A stretch of DNA of 64,000 bases from NCBI GenBank assembly GCA_021234155.1, contig JAJEKV010000004.1, positions 28,545,698-28,609,697 of the forward strand, given 5' to 3'. Source of the DNA: Isoetes taiwanensis (Eukaryota > Streptophyta > Lycopodiopsida > Isoetales > Isoetaceae). The position numbers were made by a program, and so were the translations under genes. The notes under the pieces are model-generated. The model saw nothing but the letters and a program-made list of their open reading frames with translations. It made no database searches and had not been told where the DNA came from. Of the stretch, positions 1-11,988 are shown piece by piece. Within the stretch, counting starts at the first letter, position 1. The number at the start of each line of letters is the position of its first letter.

Positions 1-781
1 TGGTCTTGTCCTTGGGTGGTGGTAGCCTAGTCAGAGATCTTCTTAGAGTTTCTATCTATCTAGAAACCAAGGCCAATGACTGTGCCATGTCAGTGATCCT
101 CTTGCCACTGCAACTAAATCTAGGGCATTATCTTCACCAATGGCATGAGAACTGATGTTGGGGATTTTTGTGCTAACTAACTACTCTTATCTTGAATTGT
201 GTGGATTTGAAGGTTTGTTTAATAATCATTTGCCCTAATTTTTCCTTTGTGGCAAAAGACAAGAGGAAAAAGAAAAAGGTATGTCTGTTCTCGTTCTACA
301 AATTTACAAATGCTGAAGTGATTGATTGGCATGAAGATTCGGTGAATATTTATTTTCTAAATATTATCGGTTCTGCTGCGGCTGTTAGTCATTTCGTCCT
401 ATGACAGATGTACTTCAGAAGCATAATAGAAGGTATGATATGTTACAGACCGTAAGTGACAAAGTAAAGTATTTTCTTAGACCACATTTTGGTGAATCTG
501 GATGCTTCAGAGTACTCAAAAGCAATTGGACTTTGTGCATCTGTCTATATAAAGCCCTGCATTAAATCCTTCAATTACCGATGGTTGCATTTGAAACTAA
601 CATAATTAAAAAGATGGGTTGTGAAAGCTACATTTATAGAAGGTGGATTCCTCATTATAAAGAATCCATATGTTGATTGCAAAATGAAGAGTCGACTTAG
701 GATCTTTAAATGGATGTAGAGGTAAGGTTTCATGTTGCTTGATGCATTGAAGGCATCATCATATTAAGAAACTTAAGAAAC

Positions 782-1175
782 AGGATGAAAATTCATGCCT
801 ATGTAAATGATGTTGAAGATGACGCCGACATTGTCAGAAAGTAATCGCATATATGTATACTGAATGTGGAAGCACGGATTAATCTCTTGAATATTTATCA
901 TGCCTTAAAACAAATTGATTTCCTGGTTATGTAGACAACGGAGAGGGGAAAGTGGCTTTGCAATTACATGCCCACATCCAAGGCGTAGATTTCACACCAA
1001 ACACTCGATCATCATATGTTGCTACACTAAGGGCATGTGATGTATTGGAGAGAAGCAATTAAACAAGAAGGTTATTGGAAAAGGACATATTCTTTCATCC
1101 TGCAAACAACAACCATGAGGTAAATATTTCTTGCTTAAAGAGACACCCTTTGGAATCTTTCAAACAAGGAGAAGT
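782..1175 (+). pseudogene. Degenerate coding remnant, possibly PPR-like
   Basis: Two short stretches read as protein on the plus strand. One, near 784-840, contains MKIHAYVNDVEDDADIV. The other, near 932-1065, contains ALQLHAHIQGVDFTPNTR followed by SSYVATLRACDVLER, and then an in-frame TAA. The alternating helical pattern and the 'LHA...G..P....Y...L.AC' spacing resemble a pentatricopeptide repeat, but this is an impression and not an identification. The twin at about 50440-50720 has a one-base loss that shifts the frame (ctaggg for ctaaggg). The stops and frame breaks indicate a non-functional remnant. Confidence 0.3.
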
Positions 1176-1678
1176 AGCCTATGCATAATTACTTTTTGAA
1201 GGAATGAAACATCATTGCGTATATGAAGACGTCCACAGGCACATTTCTAGCTACAAGATCATCTTCTTTGGTTCGTTCCCATGAATTGAGACATTTAGCT
1301 AGATTTATTCCTTTAAACTAAGACCTTTGTAGAGTAAGTCAAATACTATTGTAACTGAGCACACAAAGCATTTAAAAAGTAAGTCAAATACCATTCTAAA
1401 TATACACATAGTGCACTTAGATCTGCCTCTCATCTAAACTATAACACAATGCACACAACTAGATCATCTATAACTATTCTACTGCTAGACAAAATTCTAA
1501 CCAATAAGTGAGTTGGCAAATAAATTTTTTTGTTTGACGCACTTGGGTACATGGCAGGGGGTTGGGAAAGAAAAAATGTTCACGACGGCCAAGGGTTGGG
1601 AAAGAGAAATGTATAAATTTCTTGTTTAGTTAATCGTTTTTGCCAATGGCTGCATGAAAGTTCGAAACCCTAAACCTA

Positions 1679-2505
1679 TTTTTTTTTTTTGATTGCTAAC
1701 ATCATCTGCAATCCTTTCCTCATTACAGCTTGCTCAGGAAGCTAAAATCTTGAACGGAAAAAATAAATTATAGGAGTACACAAAGGAAATGGTACAATGC
1801 TTTATGATTCTGCATTTTTGCTCAGCAAAGCCTTCAAAGAAGATGAAGGATAAGGTATATCCTCGTGCCAGGCCGGAAGCTTATCACCAGGATGGAACTT
1901 CTTCGTCGCGCCTTGTGCATTAACCGCGGATCGCTCGAATGCATCCTCCATCGCCACCATCTCGCGCCATGGCTAATGAAACCGCCTTTGGTGACGGAGA
2001 TCTCGCCTCCTTTTCACTCGCCAGTCCTCACGCCAGGCTTGATCAAGGAAGCCATAGAGGTAAGAGGAGCCGATCCTCGCCAGAGAATGGAAGCCGCAAC
2101 ATGGTTCCACCAAGTGGTATACCATACACGCTACCACCCTCGTATTTATCCCAACCAGCAACGATCATTCCTGCTTGTAGCATGGACTTATTTTGATAGG
2201 AGAGTTCCCGGACAAGTTTTGCAGCTGTCTTCACAGTAGCTGGTTGCCCTAACTGAATCGTATGTTGATGCAAGGAATAGCGCACATAGTCTGACACATC
2301 TGCAGCCGAGCCTGACCGACAAATGTAAATATTGTCGCTCAGCTTTGTAATCTTGTCTGATGCACGATTTGCCACGTATATACCTGTGGTGGTACGCGAA
2401 TCTGCTGCCAAAACTACACCATCTTTATACTGGACTGCCATAATCGTCGTCCCCATGCTATGAGGAGCGGACATCCAGCTTAAATCCTCCATGTCTGTTT
2501 CAATT
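1679..2505 (-). pseudogene. PBA1: PBA1 (20S proteasome beta-1 subunit) processed pseudogene
   Basis: On the minus strand from ATG at 2492 the reading frame gives [20 protein letters not shown], then the beta-1 landmarks [41 protein letters not shown] and GWDKYEGG. This is the caspase-like catalytic subunit, whose mature N-terminal Thr follows the Gly in GTT. The frame breaks near 2075. The other frames continue the protein: [15 protein letters not shown], then KAVSLAMARDG, then a C-terminal HPGDKLPAWHED. Three residues after SGSAAD are missing. No introns interrupt the coding part, and a 12-base T run at 1679-1690 sits where a minus-strand poly-A tail would be. Plant PBA1 genes normally contain introns. 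I therefore call it a retrocopy disabled by several indels. Confidence 0.88.
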
Positions 2506-2511
2506 CTAGCA

Positions 2512-3978
2512 GCTTTGCTTTCTTTTTCTGACTTGTTTTGCTGTGTTAAGCAATGCAAATGATGTACAACCGTGATCCAACCCCTATTTTTCCATGAGGC
2601 TAAACAAATGTTCAAGCTTTTTACTGTTTTCCGGTGATGACAAACGATGACGAGTCTGAGTCTGGTCGTTGCTTTGAGTTTTTCTTGATCTTATTGGCGA
2701 TGTTCTATTGTCGAGAAGGATTAGGGTCTCTTGAAGTAGCGAGGGCTGGCTTGCTGGCCACTCAAGTAAATTGAGGCATTTGTCCGAGGAATTTTATATG
2801 CACTTAACTTCCTCTCGCCAAGAGCCGAGGCAATCTGGCGGATACACTTGAAAACATAGTAGAGAAGATGGATCCTTTATGGTTATCCCCGCAGTTGTCT
2901 ATGTCCTCCAAAAGCATTAAGGCCGGTTCTTGTTTATTGAATATAGAATTGTCTTTGAAGAGGCCGCCCATAGAATCCCTCTCTCCCTTGCATTTTGACA
3001 ACTCCATTACAATGTGCATTTTTGCACTTGTTGCAATAGGTTTTGAAGGTCCATTAGGCGAACACAATCCAACTTTTCATTGACAAAGTCTTCCCTTGGC
3101 CAACACTTTTTTGCTACATTGATATTAACTTGTGTTGCCTAAGAACTAAATGCTAAGACACAATAGAAAAACATGGACGGTATTCAAGTGCAAATAGAAC
3201 ACGCTCTTTAATCATTATCAAAGATTCAAAAATCAAAGGTTCTCATTGGAGCTTTTTTTATTCAAAGTTTTCCTTATGATCAATCAAAGTTCAAATAGTC
3301 TTTGGGATTGCCACCTTCTGGCCACATGGGGATCACAATATTGTCTACTCCTGATTTGGAATCGAGCTAATTCCATAGCAATCAAATGGATGAACTAATG
3401 TTATAGTAGAATGTGCTGCAGCCAGATCCCATAGTGGAATAGAAGGAACGAAGGTGCAGAACCGTAATCTTGTAAGTGCATTCTTTGCAGCTAGAATCTT
3501 GTAAGTGCATTCTTTGCAGCTAAAACTACTAAACGTTGTATCATGCAACAGTAAAGCTTGCTAAATGAACTGTTATGTGCCCATATGCAAATGCCCATAC
3601 TTTTCCATGTTCCTGCTGCAATATGTCTACATAAAAGGGAGATATGCTACGTCCAGCAGTTTAATATTTTGGTCCAATATTAGCTCAGCAATAAAAGGAA
3701 CACTATATGCTTGAGTAGAAGTGCACTTAATTCAAAACTGGCCTGAGAATGATCTAGATTCTTGATGTGGAAGTTCAAGGGAGTTTCAGACTTGTCATAA
3801 GCAGGACCTTCAGTTCCAAATAAAATAGCTGCAACAGTTCCAAATAAGATAGCTGCAAGCTCGGCTGCTGGGTGCCTTTTAATACCATCTCTAAGCTCAA
3901 TTAGAGTTTCCTTCGCCTCTGATATGCAACCTTTAAAATATGCACTAATATGGAATCTTTAATATGTGAATCTACAAA
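2512..3978. repeat. Segmental duplication block (twin at 55627-57081)
   Basis: It matches the right-hand block from gctttgctttc onward and ends exactly at the empty Helitron site between 3978 and 3979. A minus-strand frame at 2804-3067 (contains LMLLEDIDNCGDNHKGSIF) is the longest open stretch. I do not recognise it, and its twin is altered by indels, so I do not call it a gene. The left copy has a small extra tandem repeat near 3803-3857 that the right copy lacks. Confidence 0.9.
3466..3524. repeat. Two-copy 29 bp tandem repeat with splice-like ends
   Basis: The unit aatcttgtaagtgcattctt and its continuation (ttgcagcta) occurs twice in a row. Each unit contains gtaagt and ttgcag, so it looks like a miniature donor and acceptor pair. 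The twin near 56570-56630 also has two copies, so the repeat predates the large duplication. Confidence 0.8.
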
Positions 3979-4873
3979 TTATATACAAATTTGCAAAATT
4001 GATATGAACAGTAGACTACCCTCGGCCCAAAATAGGACTGGAAGAGTATGCTTTACTTAGTACCATACCATTGGCCCAAAATAGGACTGGAAGAGTATGC
4101 TTTATTCAACTTCAGTACCACCACATGATGGAAACTAAGTTGTGACTGCATGCATTGGGATTGGCAGTAAACTGAGGTGAGGCAAGGTTGCTATCTTCGA
4201 ACCGATGGTTATGTAGAGGAAGAGAAAAGTGGCGAAGAGAAAAGTGGCGATGAATTCAGCGATCTCAGCTCTCCAGAAAGACCAGCAAGGATGGTTATCC
4301 ATCTAAGACCAGCAAGGATGGTTATCCATTTGGAGCTTGCCATTCTAAAAGGAAAGATCCACAAAATTTCAAGGCATTGATATTAGAAGATCATTTAGTT
4401 TTTTGACCAATCTCAAATGTTTATTAGTGTAAAAAAAACCAAAACTACAAGCCTGCACAAAAAAAACCCTATGTTATAAAATTATCCTATATATGTCTAT
4501 TTTGAATCAAACCGAGCATTAAGCAGCTTAGATCTAGGGTTGGATTGATCCTACGATTTAGATCTATGTTGTGACTCCCCTCAGGCAAAAGAATCTACCC
4601 TTCCAGCGAGCATTAGCAAGGCCACCAGAGATGCCCTAGAAGCTAAAGTTCTTAACTATGACAGTCAACGCCTTTTAGCTAGCATTAGCAAGGCCGCCAG
4701 AGATGCCCTAGAAGCTAAAGTTTTTAGCTATGACAGTCATCGCCTTTTAGCTATGGTAGTCAACGCCACTTTGCATTCCTGTTGCATTGCTAACAATCTA
4801 ACTTAGAAATGGCATGGGAGTATTGCAGCAGATTGAAGCATATATACACTTGGGAGAGATCTAGAGAGGGAAA
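3979..4873. repeat. Segmental duplication block (twin at 61280-62166)
   Basis: Sequence resumes across the Helitron empty site and matches the right copy until gggaaa near 4873, where the right copy jumps to sequence equivalent to about 9615. It includes a doubled motif (aaaataggactggaagagta) near 4028-4110. The left copy alone carries an extra gaagagaaaagtggc unit near 4220-4248. Confidence 0.88.
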
Positions 4874-5235
4874 GTGGCCAAAAGTTCTTGAGAGAGCGAG
4901 AAAGTGGTCACAAGCTCTAGAGAGCGGAGAAGGCAAGGAACTTGGGAGAGAGAGATTCGATCTTTACTTTGCTCCACAACTCCACTTTGCATCTCTATTG
5001 CATTGCTGACAATTTAACTCAGAAATGGCATGGGAGTACTGCAGTGAATTGAAGCATATATACACTTGGGAGAGATCTAGAGAGAGTGAGTGGCCAAAAG
5101 ATCTTGAGAGAGAGAGAGAGAGGGAGGGAGGGAATTCTCCACAACGCCACTTTGCATCCCTATTGCATTGCTGATAATCTAACTCAGAAATGGCATGGGA
5201 GTGTTGCAACGGATTGAAGCATATATACACTGAAG
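4605..5235. repeat. Complex tandem repeat array
   Basis: Two units of about 80-90 bp start at gcattagcaaggcc (about 4610 and 4682). They are followed by three longer diverged units starting at cactttgcat (about 4769, 4982 and 5150) that share gcatgggagt, gcagattgaagcatata and gagatctagagag. Spacing is about 213 and 168 bp. The short ORFs here arise from the repeats and are not genes. Confidence 0.8.
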
Positions 5236-5983
5236 CAGAGAATTTCGAGGCTTCTTAAGTTTGGGCTAACTAGGGTGAATTAGAAGAGAGAGAGTGGAGG
5301 AGGGAGGGGGGAGAGAGAGAAGGGAGGCAAGGCATTCGAGAGAGAGTGGAGGCAAGATGCCAAAGAGAGAGTGGAGGCAAGGCTAGCAGGCTAGCCTTCA
5401 AATTCAAGCAGTAACAAGGCATTATTGTGCATAAAAAAGGGGTTTTTTTTGGATACTTTAGGAAGGCAAATGCTATATACATATCATATAAACGTGAATT
5501 CCCTAGGAGATAGCTTTGGTCTCCATGTTAGTCCTTTTTTTTCCTTCCGAAAGTACAATACATATATTAGATGTAGTCAATCCCATGCAAGGAACTGAAA
5601 TTAAAGTCTTAATTATTGGTCATATTCTATTCGAACCTATGACTAAGATGGGTCTAAGATTCTATCACTAGAACGTACTCCAACACATGATAAGATCACC
5701 CAACCCATTCTATCTATTTGTCGCATTTTCTCTATTAATTACCATTTCAAGTGCATATACAAAGGGAAGGTAGCATACATAAGATAAGATGCTTACAACA
5801 TGCAAGAAGTGCATTACTCAAATCTAGGTTAAATGTACACATTTGTACACTAGACAGGTAACAATCTTCTGTACAAATCCGCTTCTTTTTTGGCCTTCCT
5901 GGTGGTTTACGTGTTGCCGAGGTTTCATATCCACTTCCTCCTCCTCTAACACATCTTCAAAGGGAAAAATGGCACCTGTGTTA
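5236..5983. other. Unclassified interval with GA-rich tract
   Basis: A purine-rich gagaga/ggagg tract occupies about 5280-5392. The rest is AT-rich, with no coding frame or terminal repeat that I can identify. The missing left end of the MULE would be expected in this interval, but I found no inverted copy of the end seen at 7802-7883. Confidence 0.5.
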
Positions 5984-7651
5984 GCAAACTCTTGTGGTTT
6001 TTTCTTCCACCATAATATTGCTCCTATTGCATGAGCACAAGGAATTCCCTATTGCATGAGCACAAGGAATTCCCCTATGCTGACAAGAACAACAAGTGCA
6101 TGCCTGGTTTTCTAAATCCACAACTCGTCTATGCTCCGGTGTGATCACTTCAAATACAATGCCATTTGATGGCAAAATTATATACTGCCTGGCACGATTC
6201 ACTACTTCAGCTATGTGCTTCTCTTCCTCAGGTACCAACCTCAGAGAAGCATTTTGTCATGCATTATACCATTCTCGTCTAGCTTCATTCCCCCTTCTGT
6301 GAAACCTGTCCATCAATGCATGCCTAATATCTATAAGCATTGCAATGATGGGTTTTTCTCTTACATCAAGTAGAAGCGAATTCAGTGATTCTGCTATGTT
6401 TGATGTGAGATGACCAAAACGTTGGCCAAGAAAGTATGCAGTAGCCCATGTACTAGGTGGAGCAGCTTGCATTAACCAATTTGTTGCATCATTATTAACT
6501 CTTCTCATATTACAAACCTGCTCATCATATTCTGTAACAGTGTTGGCTCTAGCTGTCTCCCTGAAAAAGTGTAGGAACTCTGCAATGTTGCATTTCTTTT
6601 TCAAGTTGCTTTAAGATGCCTCATGCAATAAGCATATGCATTGTTAGGAAAAACAGCAAATAGTGCCTCCTGCAATCCCTTATTTATGTCTGACACAAAT
6701 GTAAAATTAGGATGTACTTCCAGGCAGTCTCGTAATTGCATCAAAAACTAAGCCCAGTTCTCTGTATTCTTGTTATCAATAACTCCAAATGCAACGGGAT
6801 AAAGACCACCTGTAGCATCAATTTTTGTAGCACAAATTAAGTGACCAAGATATTTACCTGTCGAAAAGGTGGCATCCAATCCCAAAAACGGTCTGCAACT
6901 CGAAAACCCAGTTAAACATGCACCATAAGCAACAAACCCTCTATAGAAACACCCATCAATCTCTTCAAGTATTGTTTTACTTCCTGGATTAGTTTCTAAT
7001 AATTTCTGACAAAACGCACGAAGCTTTCTATATGCTCTCTTGTGATCTCCATTAATTGCGTTCATTGCTATCTCTTTTGCCCTGTAAGCCACATTGTATG
7101 TAATAGTTACACCAGCTTCTCTTCGAAAATCATCTATTAGCTCTGCTAGTTTATAATGCGGATGTTCCCTAAACTTCTCTTGATATTTCCTGGCCAACCA
7201 GCTTGCAGAATCTTCCTTGTTGCCCAATTGCTGGACACCACCACAAGTATGTTCTCCTACATCTCGAATCTCACATCTCGGTCCATAACCAATTAAAGAA
7301 GAATATAAATGCCATGCACAATCTTCTTGTGCATTTCACTCTGTATCTTGATTTATCAGATTTAATGACTTTAATTTCAGCGAAAGTTGCAATAGCTTCT
7401 GCCCGAACTACATTTTTTACATCCGCCATTGAATCAAACTGTTTTCCTTTACTCAATTCCATGTTATACAAAGGCAATTCATACAGCATTGAAGACATTC
7501 TGACTAGAAGCAAGAAAAGGATGAAAGGAAAAGAAATCACATGCATACATACCTGTTCAATGCAAAACAAATCCTGATGTTTAATGCTGATGTTGTTTGA
7601 AGCTGCAAAAACTGTTGAAGACTTGAACGGAATTGCTAAAAACATGGACAA
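5984..7651 (-). pseudogene. MULE (Mutator-like) transposase, broken
   Basis: Read 7651 to 5984, the segments line up as a MuDR-type transposase. The N-terminal DNA-binding region is near 7270-7460 (FDSMADVKNVVRAEAI, then VKCT). The middle region at 6748-7227 leads into the DDE core (FLGLDATFSTGKYLGHL, YPVAFGVIDNKNTENW). Next come FVSDINKGLQEALFAVFPNN and CMRHLK near 6610-6720, then LTSNIAESLNSLLLDVREKP at 6257-6604, and last a SWIM zinc finger CTCCSCQHRGIPCAHA near 6090. Breaks occur near 7325 (2 bp lost relative to the second copy), near 6745, near 6605 and near 6245. A consensus-like intron (CAG|GTATGT ... TTCTAG) may lie near 7484-7552. The transposase would cut and paste DNA in the nucleus, but this copy cannot make a full protein. 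Confidence 0.9.
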
Positions 7652-7801
7652 AACTGTTGAAAAGATTGATGCCGAAGTAAGGTCATATTTGATGCCAAAA
7701 TTAGGAGAGCTATGCCGAATTCAAGTTTTTCTTTGCCGAAAAGCACTTCCCGCGAACAAAATAGCCGTTCTCATTCTTCTTGTATTTTACGGCAAAAAGT
7801 A

Positions 7802-7883
7802 GGGGCAAAGTTATAATTTTTGAAAAACTTGGGGCATTTTCGCAAATACCCCAAACTATAAGGGTATGTTTAAAATTTTCCCT
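7802..7883. repeat. MULE-type terminal end, copy 1
   Basis: Read on the minus strand it starts gggaaaattttaaacatacc and contains the near-palindromic ggggtatttgcgaaaatgcccc core typical of plant MULE terminal inverted repeats. It lies 150 bp upstream of the transposase N-terminus, at the expected distance. The 9 bp next to it (tttagttta, 7884-7892) would be the TSD. No opposite end was found. Confidence 0.6.
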
Positions 7884-7892
7884 TTAGTTTAT

Positions 7893-10800
7893 GTTTTATT
7901 CATAATCTATTTATAGTTGCCGCGAAATGGTTGTACCCATATTTTGAATGAATGCTACGCCGTCTTTCATTGTCCATCATTTATCACGAATATATTAGCT
8001 TATGTTGCTAAAGAGTTATCAGTTCAAAACATTGCCAATTCGTCCATTTCCTTGATCTGAATGCTTTAGGTTAGTGCTTATGGTGCGCTACACTGGTGGA
8101 ACAGTATTACTTAAGGAAATACTGGTAAAGTGAGGAATCAAATTCTTTTGATCCAGCCATTATCATGATCCCTTTTATAAATGCAATGTATCTTCTATGT
8201 TATCTTGCACTACATGTATTCCCACTTCTCTCCCTCAACTTCCATTTCATGGGCTTTTTCTTTTGGAAGCAAAGACAAAATATATTCTTTTCTTTGCGTC
8301 TTTCTCAATCAAAGCTAACGTTTCAACAAGCTTTCTTTCATTCCTGCCTAAGTTCAACTCACTTGTTAACTTCCCCACCTGACTAATGTAACCCTAATTT
8401 CACTTTCTTCTTATCTACGCTTCCATTTATGCCATCCTCGCCCTCATTATTGATTCAATCTAGGACATACTTTCGGCCCTTTGTGGTGGCTTCATCTCGT
8501 TGACCCATTGACATATATATGTGTATATTAGTTATTTAAGATGGTGCTAAATTGACTTATCATGAAACGTAAGACATCTTGGCAAGAACCTAAATTTAAA
8601 ATGGGTACATGATCCAAAATCTCAACCACCCAAGCAAACACCAAACCTCCAAGTCACCCGTTTGCCCTAAGGGCAACCCTTTAACGCAAAACATTCAATG
8701 CCATGCTCTCTTTAATACCATTAAGTTGATTTGTCCTCGGGCCCTGGCCATTTAACATCAAATAACATAGCTCTTTCTTCATTATCTGAATTTATGGAAC
8801 ATGATATCTCATTGGTACCATCCAAAGACCTTCAAACCACTTTACATTCTAGATCAGATATTTAGATAAGTTTCAACATGCCTTCACTATTGCAGTTTGA
8901 CTATCAAGCTCTTCTCATGCTATAGCAAACTTTGAAAGGATTGATCATTACTTCTTTATTTTTTTATATTGCTCACAACCTCTAACACTGCTATTCTAAA
9001 CTATAAAGATCATTGTTCTCACTCACCCGCTGTTCTATGTATCCGCTCCTGGATAACTTACTTGGATGTCAAGCCTCAGTATTTGCAATTAGATTAATAC
9101 CTTAATGCAAAGGTCTCAAATTTTGGGCTATGCATATTTCTATCTCGGAACTAGCAATTGTTAAACCTGCAGTAACATGTCTATTGAGTGCTTGATTCCA
9201 GCACTGCGTTAGGACATTAAACACACCAAAACTATCTAGAATTTTTATAGTAACTGAGGTAAAGCATGTAATCAAACCGAGATAATAAGCAAAAGCAATA
9301 TCCGACGAAGTTATGAGGAAGACCCCAAGATGCACTAAGCAAAGACTCAATATAAATGATTGACTTGGATTGTCATTTTCCCTTTCTCTATAAGGAAAAT
9401 CATCTTCAATCTTTGTAATTTCTAACATCATTTGCTGCCCCATATGACAGACTCGAAGAAGCAAGCCCCGACTAACTCCATGCCAAACAAACATGGTAAG
9501 GAGGGACGGGGCAGATGTTATTCATCATTGATAATATTCTATATTATTTGTTCTAATTGTAAACCCCCTCCTTTTAAGCGTGCTTGCTTAACCTTCCACA
9601 ACAATTCCTGGATAGGACGATACTTCACTTGATCTCAGGTTTTGAACCGGGAGCTACGCACGAAGGTAGTTTGGATACATCGTCATACCTTCTCAGAATA
9701 CCATTTCTTACCAATTTGCTGCCGATATCATGTGCAAGTAGGATACAAGGTAGATGGTAATTTTCCTCAACGGTTCTACAAATTACAAAAACCCAGGCGA
9801 TTCCCTTCCCTTATCCTTCATCCATTTTCACAGCTTCCCCATTCTTGGTAGCTGCATAAAAACGATTTGAAAAGGGTAAAATTTCAAAATTTCAAAATTT
9901 CAAAATTTATAGAATGTGATCTTATTAAGCATTTCCGCTGTAGAACCAATTGCCAGTATGACTAAGACAAGGGACCTTCTAAAGCTAGTGTTCTATCTGA
10001 TTTATCCTAAATGGAAAAATGATGTTTTAGCAGTACATAGATATGCGTCAATTCTTTTATGTAATTTGTGTAAAGCTCTACTTTCTCATGTATGCAGCCA
10101 TGCTAGAATGGCTTTACCCAATGCATAGGCTGCCTTTAAAAACTTCATAAAGTGTGGCCTGCTTCTGTTTCATCTGGTCTTTTATAGCTGTTTTATTGAG
10201 GTAAGAATCTAGCCATTTGGCTTAATGCAACTACTACAACAAAATAAGTCCAATATAACAGTCAATAGTGTGTTTCTCGAGATAAATAGGCTCCATTAGA
10301 ATCTTAATATGACTAACATACATTTTCTTGAATGGCTGCAATGTTTGGAGCCTCAAAAGAGTTTCACATTTGTGTATAGGCATTATAAAACCCAAGCAGA
10401 GATTTCTGTTGCTAGTTCTTCAACACTACGTAGTTTACGAGAAACAAGCAGACTACTTTGTTACCCTTGGCAAGCCATAGCTTCTAATCTTTGATGTACT
10501 TCTTCTTTGATGTACAACATTGAGACTTGGTTTTCCTCGACTATTTGCACTGAAATACCCTTGGTGCAACTTTATCCTTTTTGAGAATTTCATATTTGGC
10601 CAGGCATGGCGACATGGGGTATTTCTCTTGGTAACTAAAAGAAAATACATACTTACTGTAAGCAAGAAAGAGCTCCACATATACTGTTTTATTCAATTTG
10701 ACACCTTCTTCCTTCATCCTCTTGCCAAACATGAGTGTTGAATGTGCTTGATCACCCATGTACATCAATCCAACAACTGCTCCAAAGATGAATATACGTC

Positions 10801-11988
10801 CGCCATTGCAAATATCTATAGACAAGCTACAAATTAGTTAAATAAATAGTTCGAATCGAAATTATACTCCCACCTAGCAGTACAGAACACAAAACCAAGA
10901 TCACATTTTTCGCAAGTCGTCCATACCTTGTGCCCCTCTTCTGAGCCACCAACACCGGAGGTTTTCCGATCGCATCCGGTTTGCCAATTTAAAACGGTGC
11001 TACATCGCTCGATCTCCAACAGGAGCGATGGGCAGAATGACTGGCTACAACCAGCTTAGGCCAGTCATGTAGGATATCTGCGAATACCCTGGAACATACC
11101 TAGCATCATTCTCACATAAGCAAGGGCTTGCCCTTAAGGGCAACCCAAAAAACATTGTCACATGAAACATATTATTGGACCGTCTAACTTCCTCGCACCA
11201 TTTATCTCTACATATATAAAGCGGTTTAATGTTTTTTTTTTTTCTTTAATATTTCCGCGCCGCAATCTAATTTCATGTTTAGACGCCATGTATATTTTAG
11301 TTTGATAATCTTGTCCTCTGACACCTAGCTATGGCGATGGCAGGCATGCTTGGACTCGGCTCAGGCTCTGGCGCTTTACCCTTTGACGTGGCTGGAGGCA
11401 GCAGAAGCAGATCGTTGGAGCAGATATGTCGTAAAAAAGCAGTGAAGATCGGCTTGAAGCATTTCTTCTTGAAGCTAAATTCGTCCAGGGAAAAAAAACA
11501 GCCAATGCATTGTAAATTGATATTCAAGTACGGATCCTCTATTCTTAAGGTATTAAAATGCAATCTGCCTACATTAGCTAAATTAGATCTTGATACGTGC
11601 TGACAATGTAATCGTTTAGGGTCTGTTCTGCCATAGCTAGAAGCTCCAATCTGGACCACTAGAATGTGTTTGAGCCATGCAGAAAACACTTAGGAAAATG
11701 ATGTCAGCATTGCGTTTGCACAATAGTAGGTACGCATGTGTTCTCTACTTTCTTCAAAATTTGAAAGGGATGATTTTGTTAAAATAGAGCATTTTCCATC
11801 TAAATTTGCAATACTCACTGTTAACATCCCCCAATGGCTCATAGCTACTTCTTTGGCTCTTCAAACTAGAACAGAGTTTGTGACATTCCAGGGAAATATA
11901 TGCCATAAATACGTATATTTTCAGGTCCGTCACTATACAAGTCTGTTTCCATAGCCTTGTATACCATAGGTTAGTGGCATAGGTTGCA
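7893..11988. other. Non-coding, intron-like interval of unit copy 1
   Basis: AT-rich sequence, repeated in copy 2 (21901-26149). From 9615 to 11440 it recurs at 62177-64000. The only strong coding candidate is the minus-strand exon at 10657-10815. A small frame at 11331-11603 starts MAMAGMLGLGSGSGALPFDV and is kept in all three copies, but I cannot identify it. An (aaaatttc)n minisatellite lies at 9878-9908. Copy 1 lacks about 110 bp that copy 2 has at about 23615-23742. Confidence 0.6.
10657..10815 (-). pseudogene. PPR-like exon, copy A
   Basis: A 159 bp minus-strand exon candidate bounded by an acceptor (ctatag) and a strong donor (gtaagtatg). It reads ICNGGRIFIFGAVVGLMYMG and then DQAHSTLMFGKRMKEEGVKL followed by NKTVYVELFLAY. 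The segment from GDQ to AY fits a pentatricopeptide repeat, with F.RMKEEGV.LN...Y...L.AY. Such proteins bind organellar RNA. Exon length and both splice sites are identical in the copies at 24813-24971 and 63234-63392. I see no other convincing exon nearby on this strand, so it is probably a piece of a fragmented gene. Confidence 0.5.

Larger units (their letters stand above)
1..2509. repeat. Segmental duplication block, left copy (twin at 49662-52164)
   Basis: Base 4 onward aligns almost base for base with 49662 onward, up to the shared caattctag that ends at 2509 and at 52164. Differences are scattered substitutions and short indels. The block holds a degenerate plus-strand gene remnant and a minus-strand PBA1 retrocopy. 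Between about 1200 and 1678 I see only AT-rich non-coding sequence. Confidence 0.92.

Noticed and set aside
192-404. 70-codon frame repeated at 49850-50062
   Set aside because: It is identical in both blocks simply because the blocks are recent duplicates. Composition (KRKKKK, Phe/Ile-rich) looks like translated AT-rich non-coding DNA.
2043-2615. A functional PBA1 gene from the 190-codon minus-strand frame
   Set aside because: The first 41 codons precede the true ATG and the last part is out of frame. The C-terminal third lies in other frames, and there are no introns and a poly-A mark, so it is a retrocopy.
4605-5235. CRISPR-like array
   Set aside because: Units are long, diverged and contiguous, without short identical repeats and unique spacers. 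This is eukaryotic tandem repeat DNA.
5236-5983. Left terminal inverted repeat of the MULE
   Set aside because: I searched for an inverted copy of the 7802-7883 end and for tttagttta beside it and found neither. gggaaaaatggcacc near 5965 does not continue as the terminal repeat.
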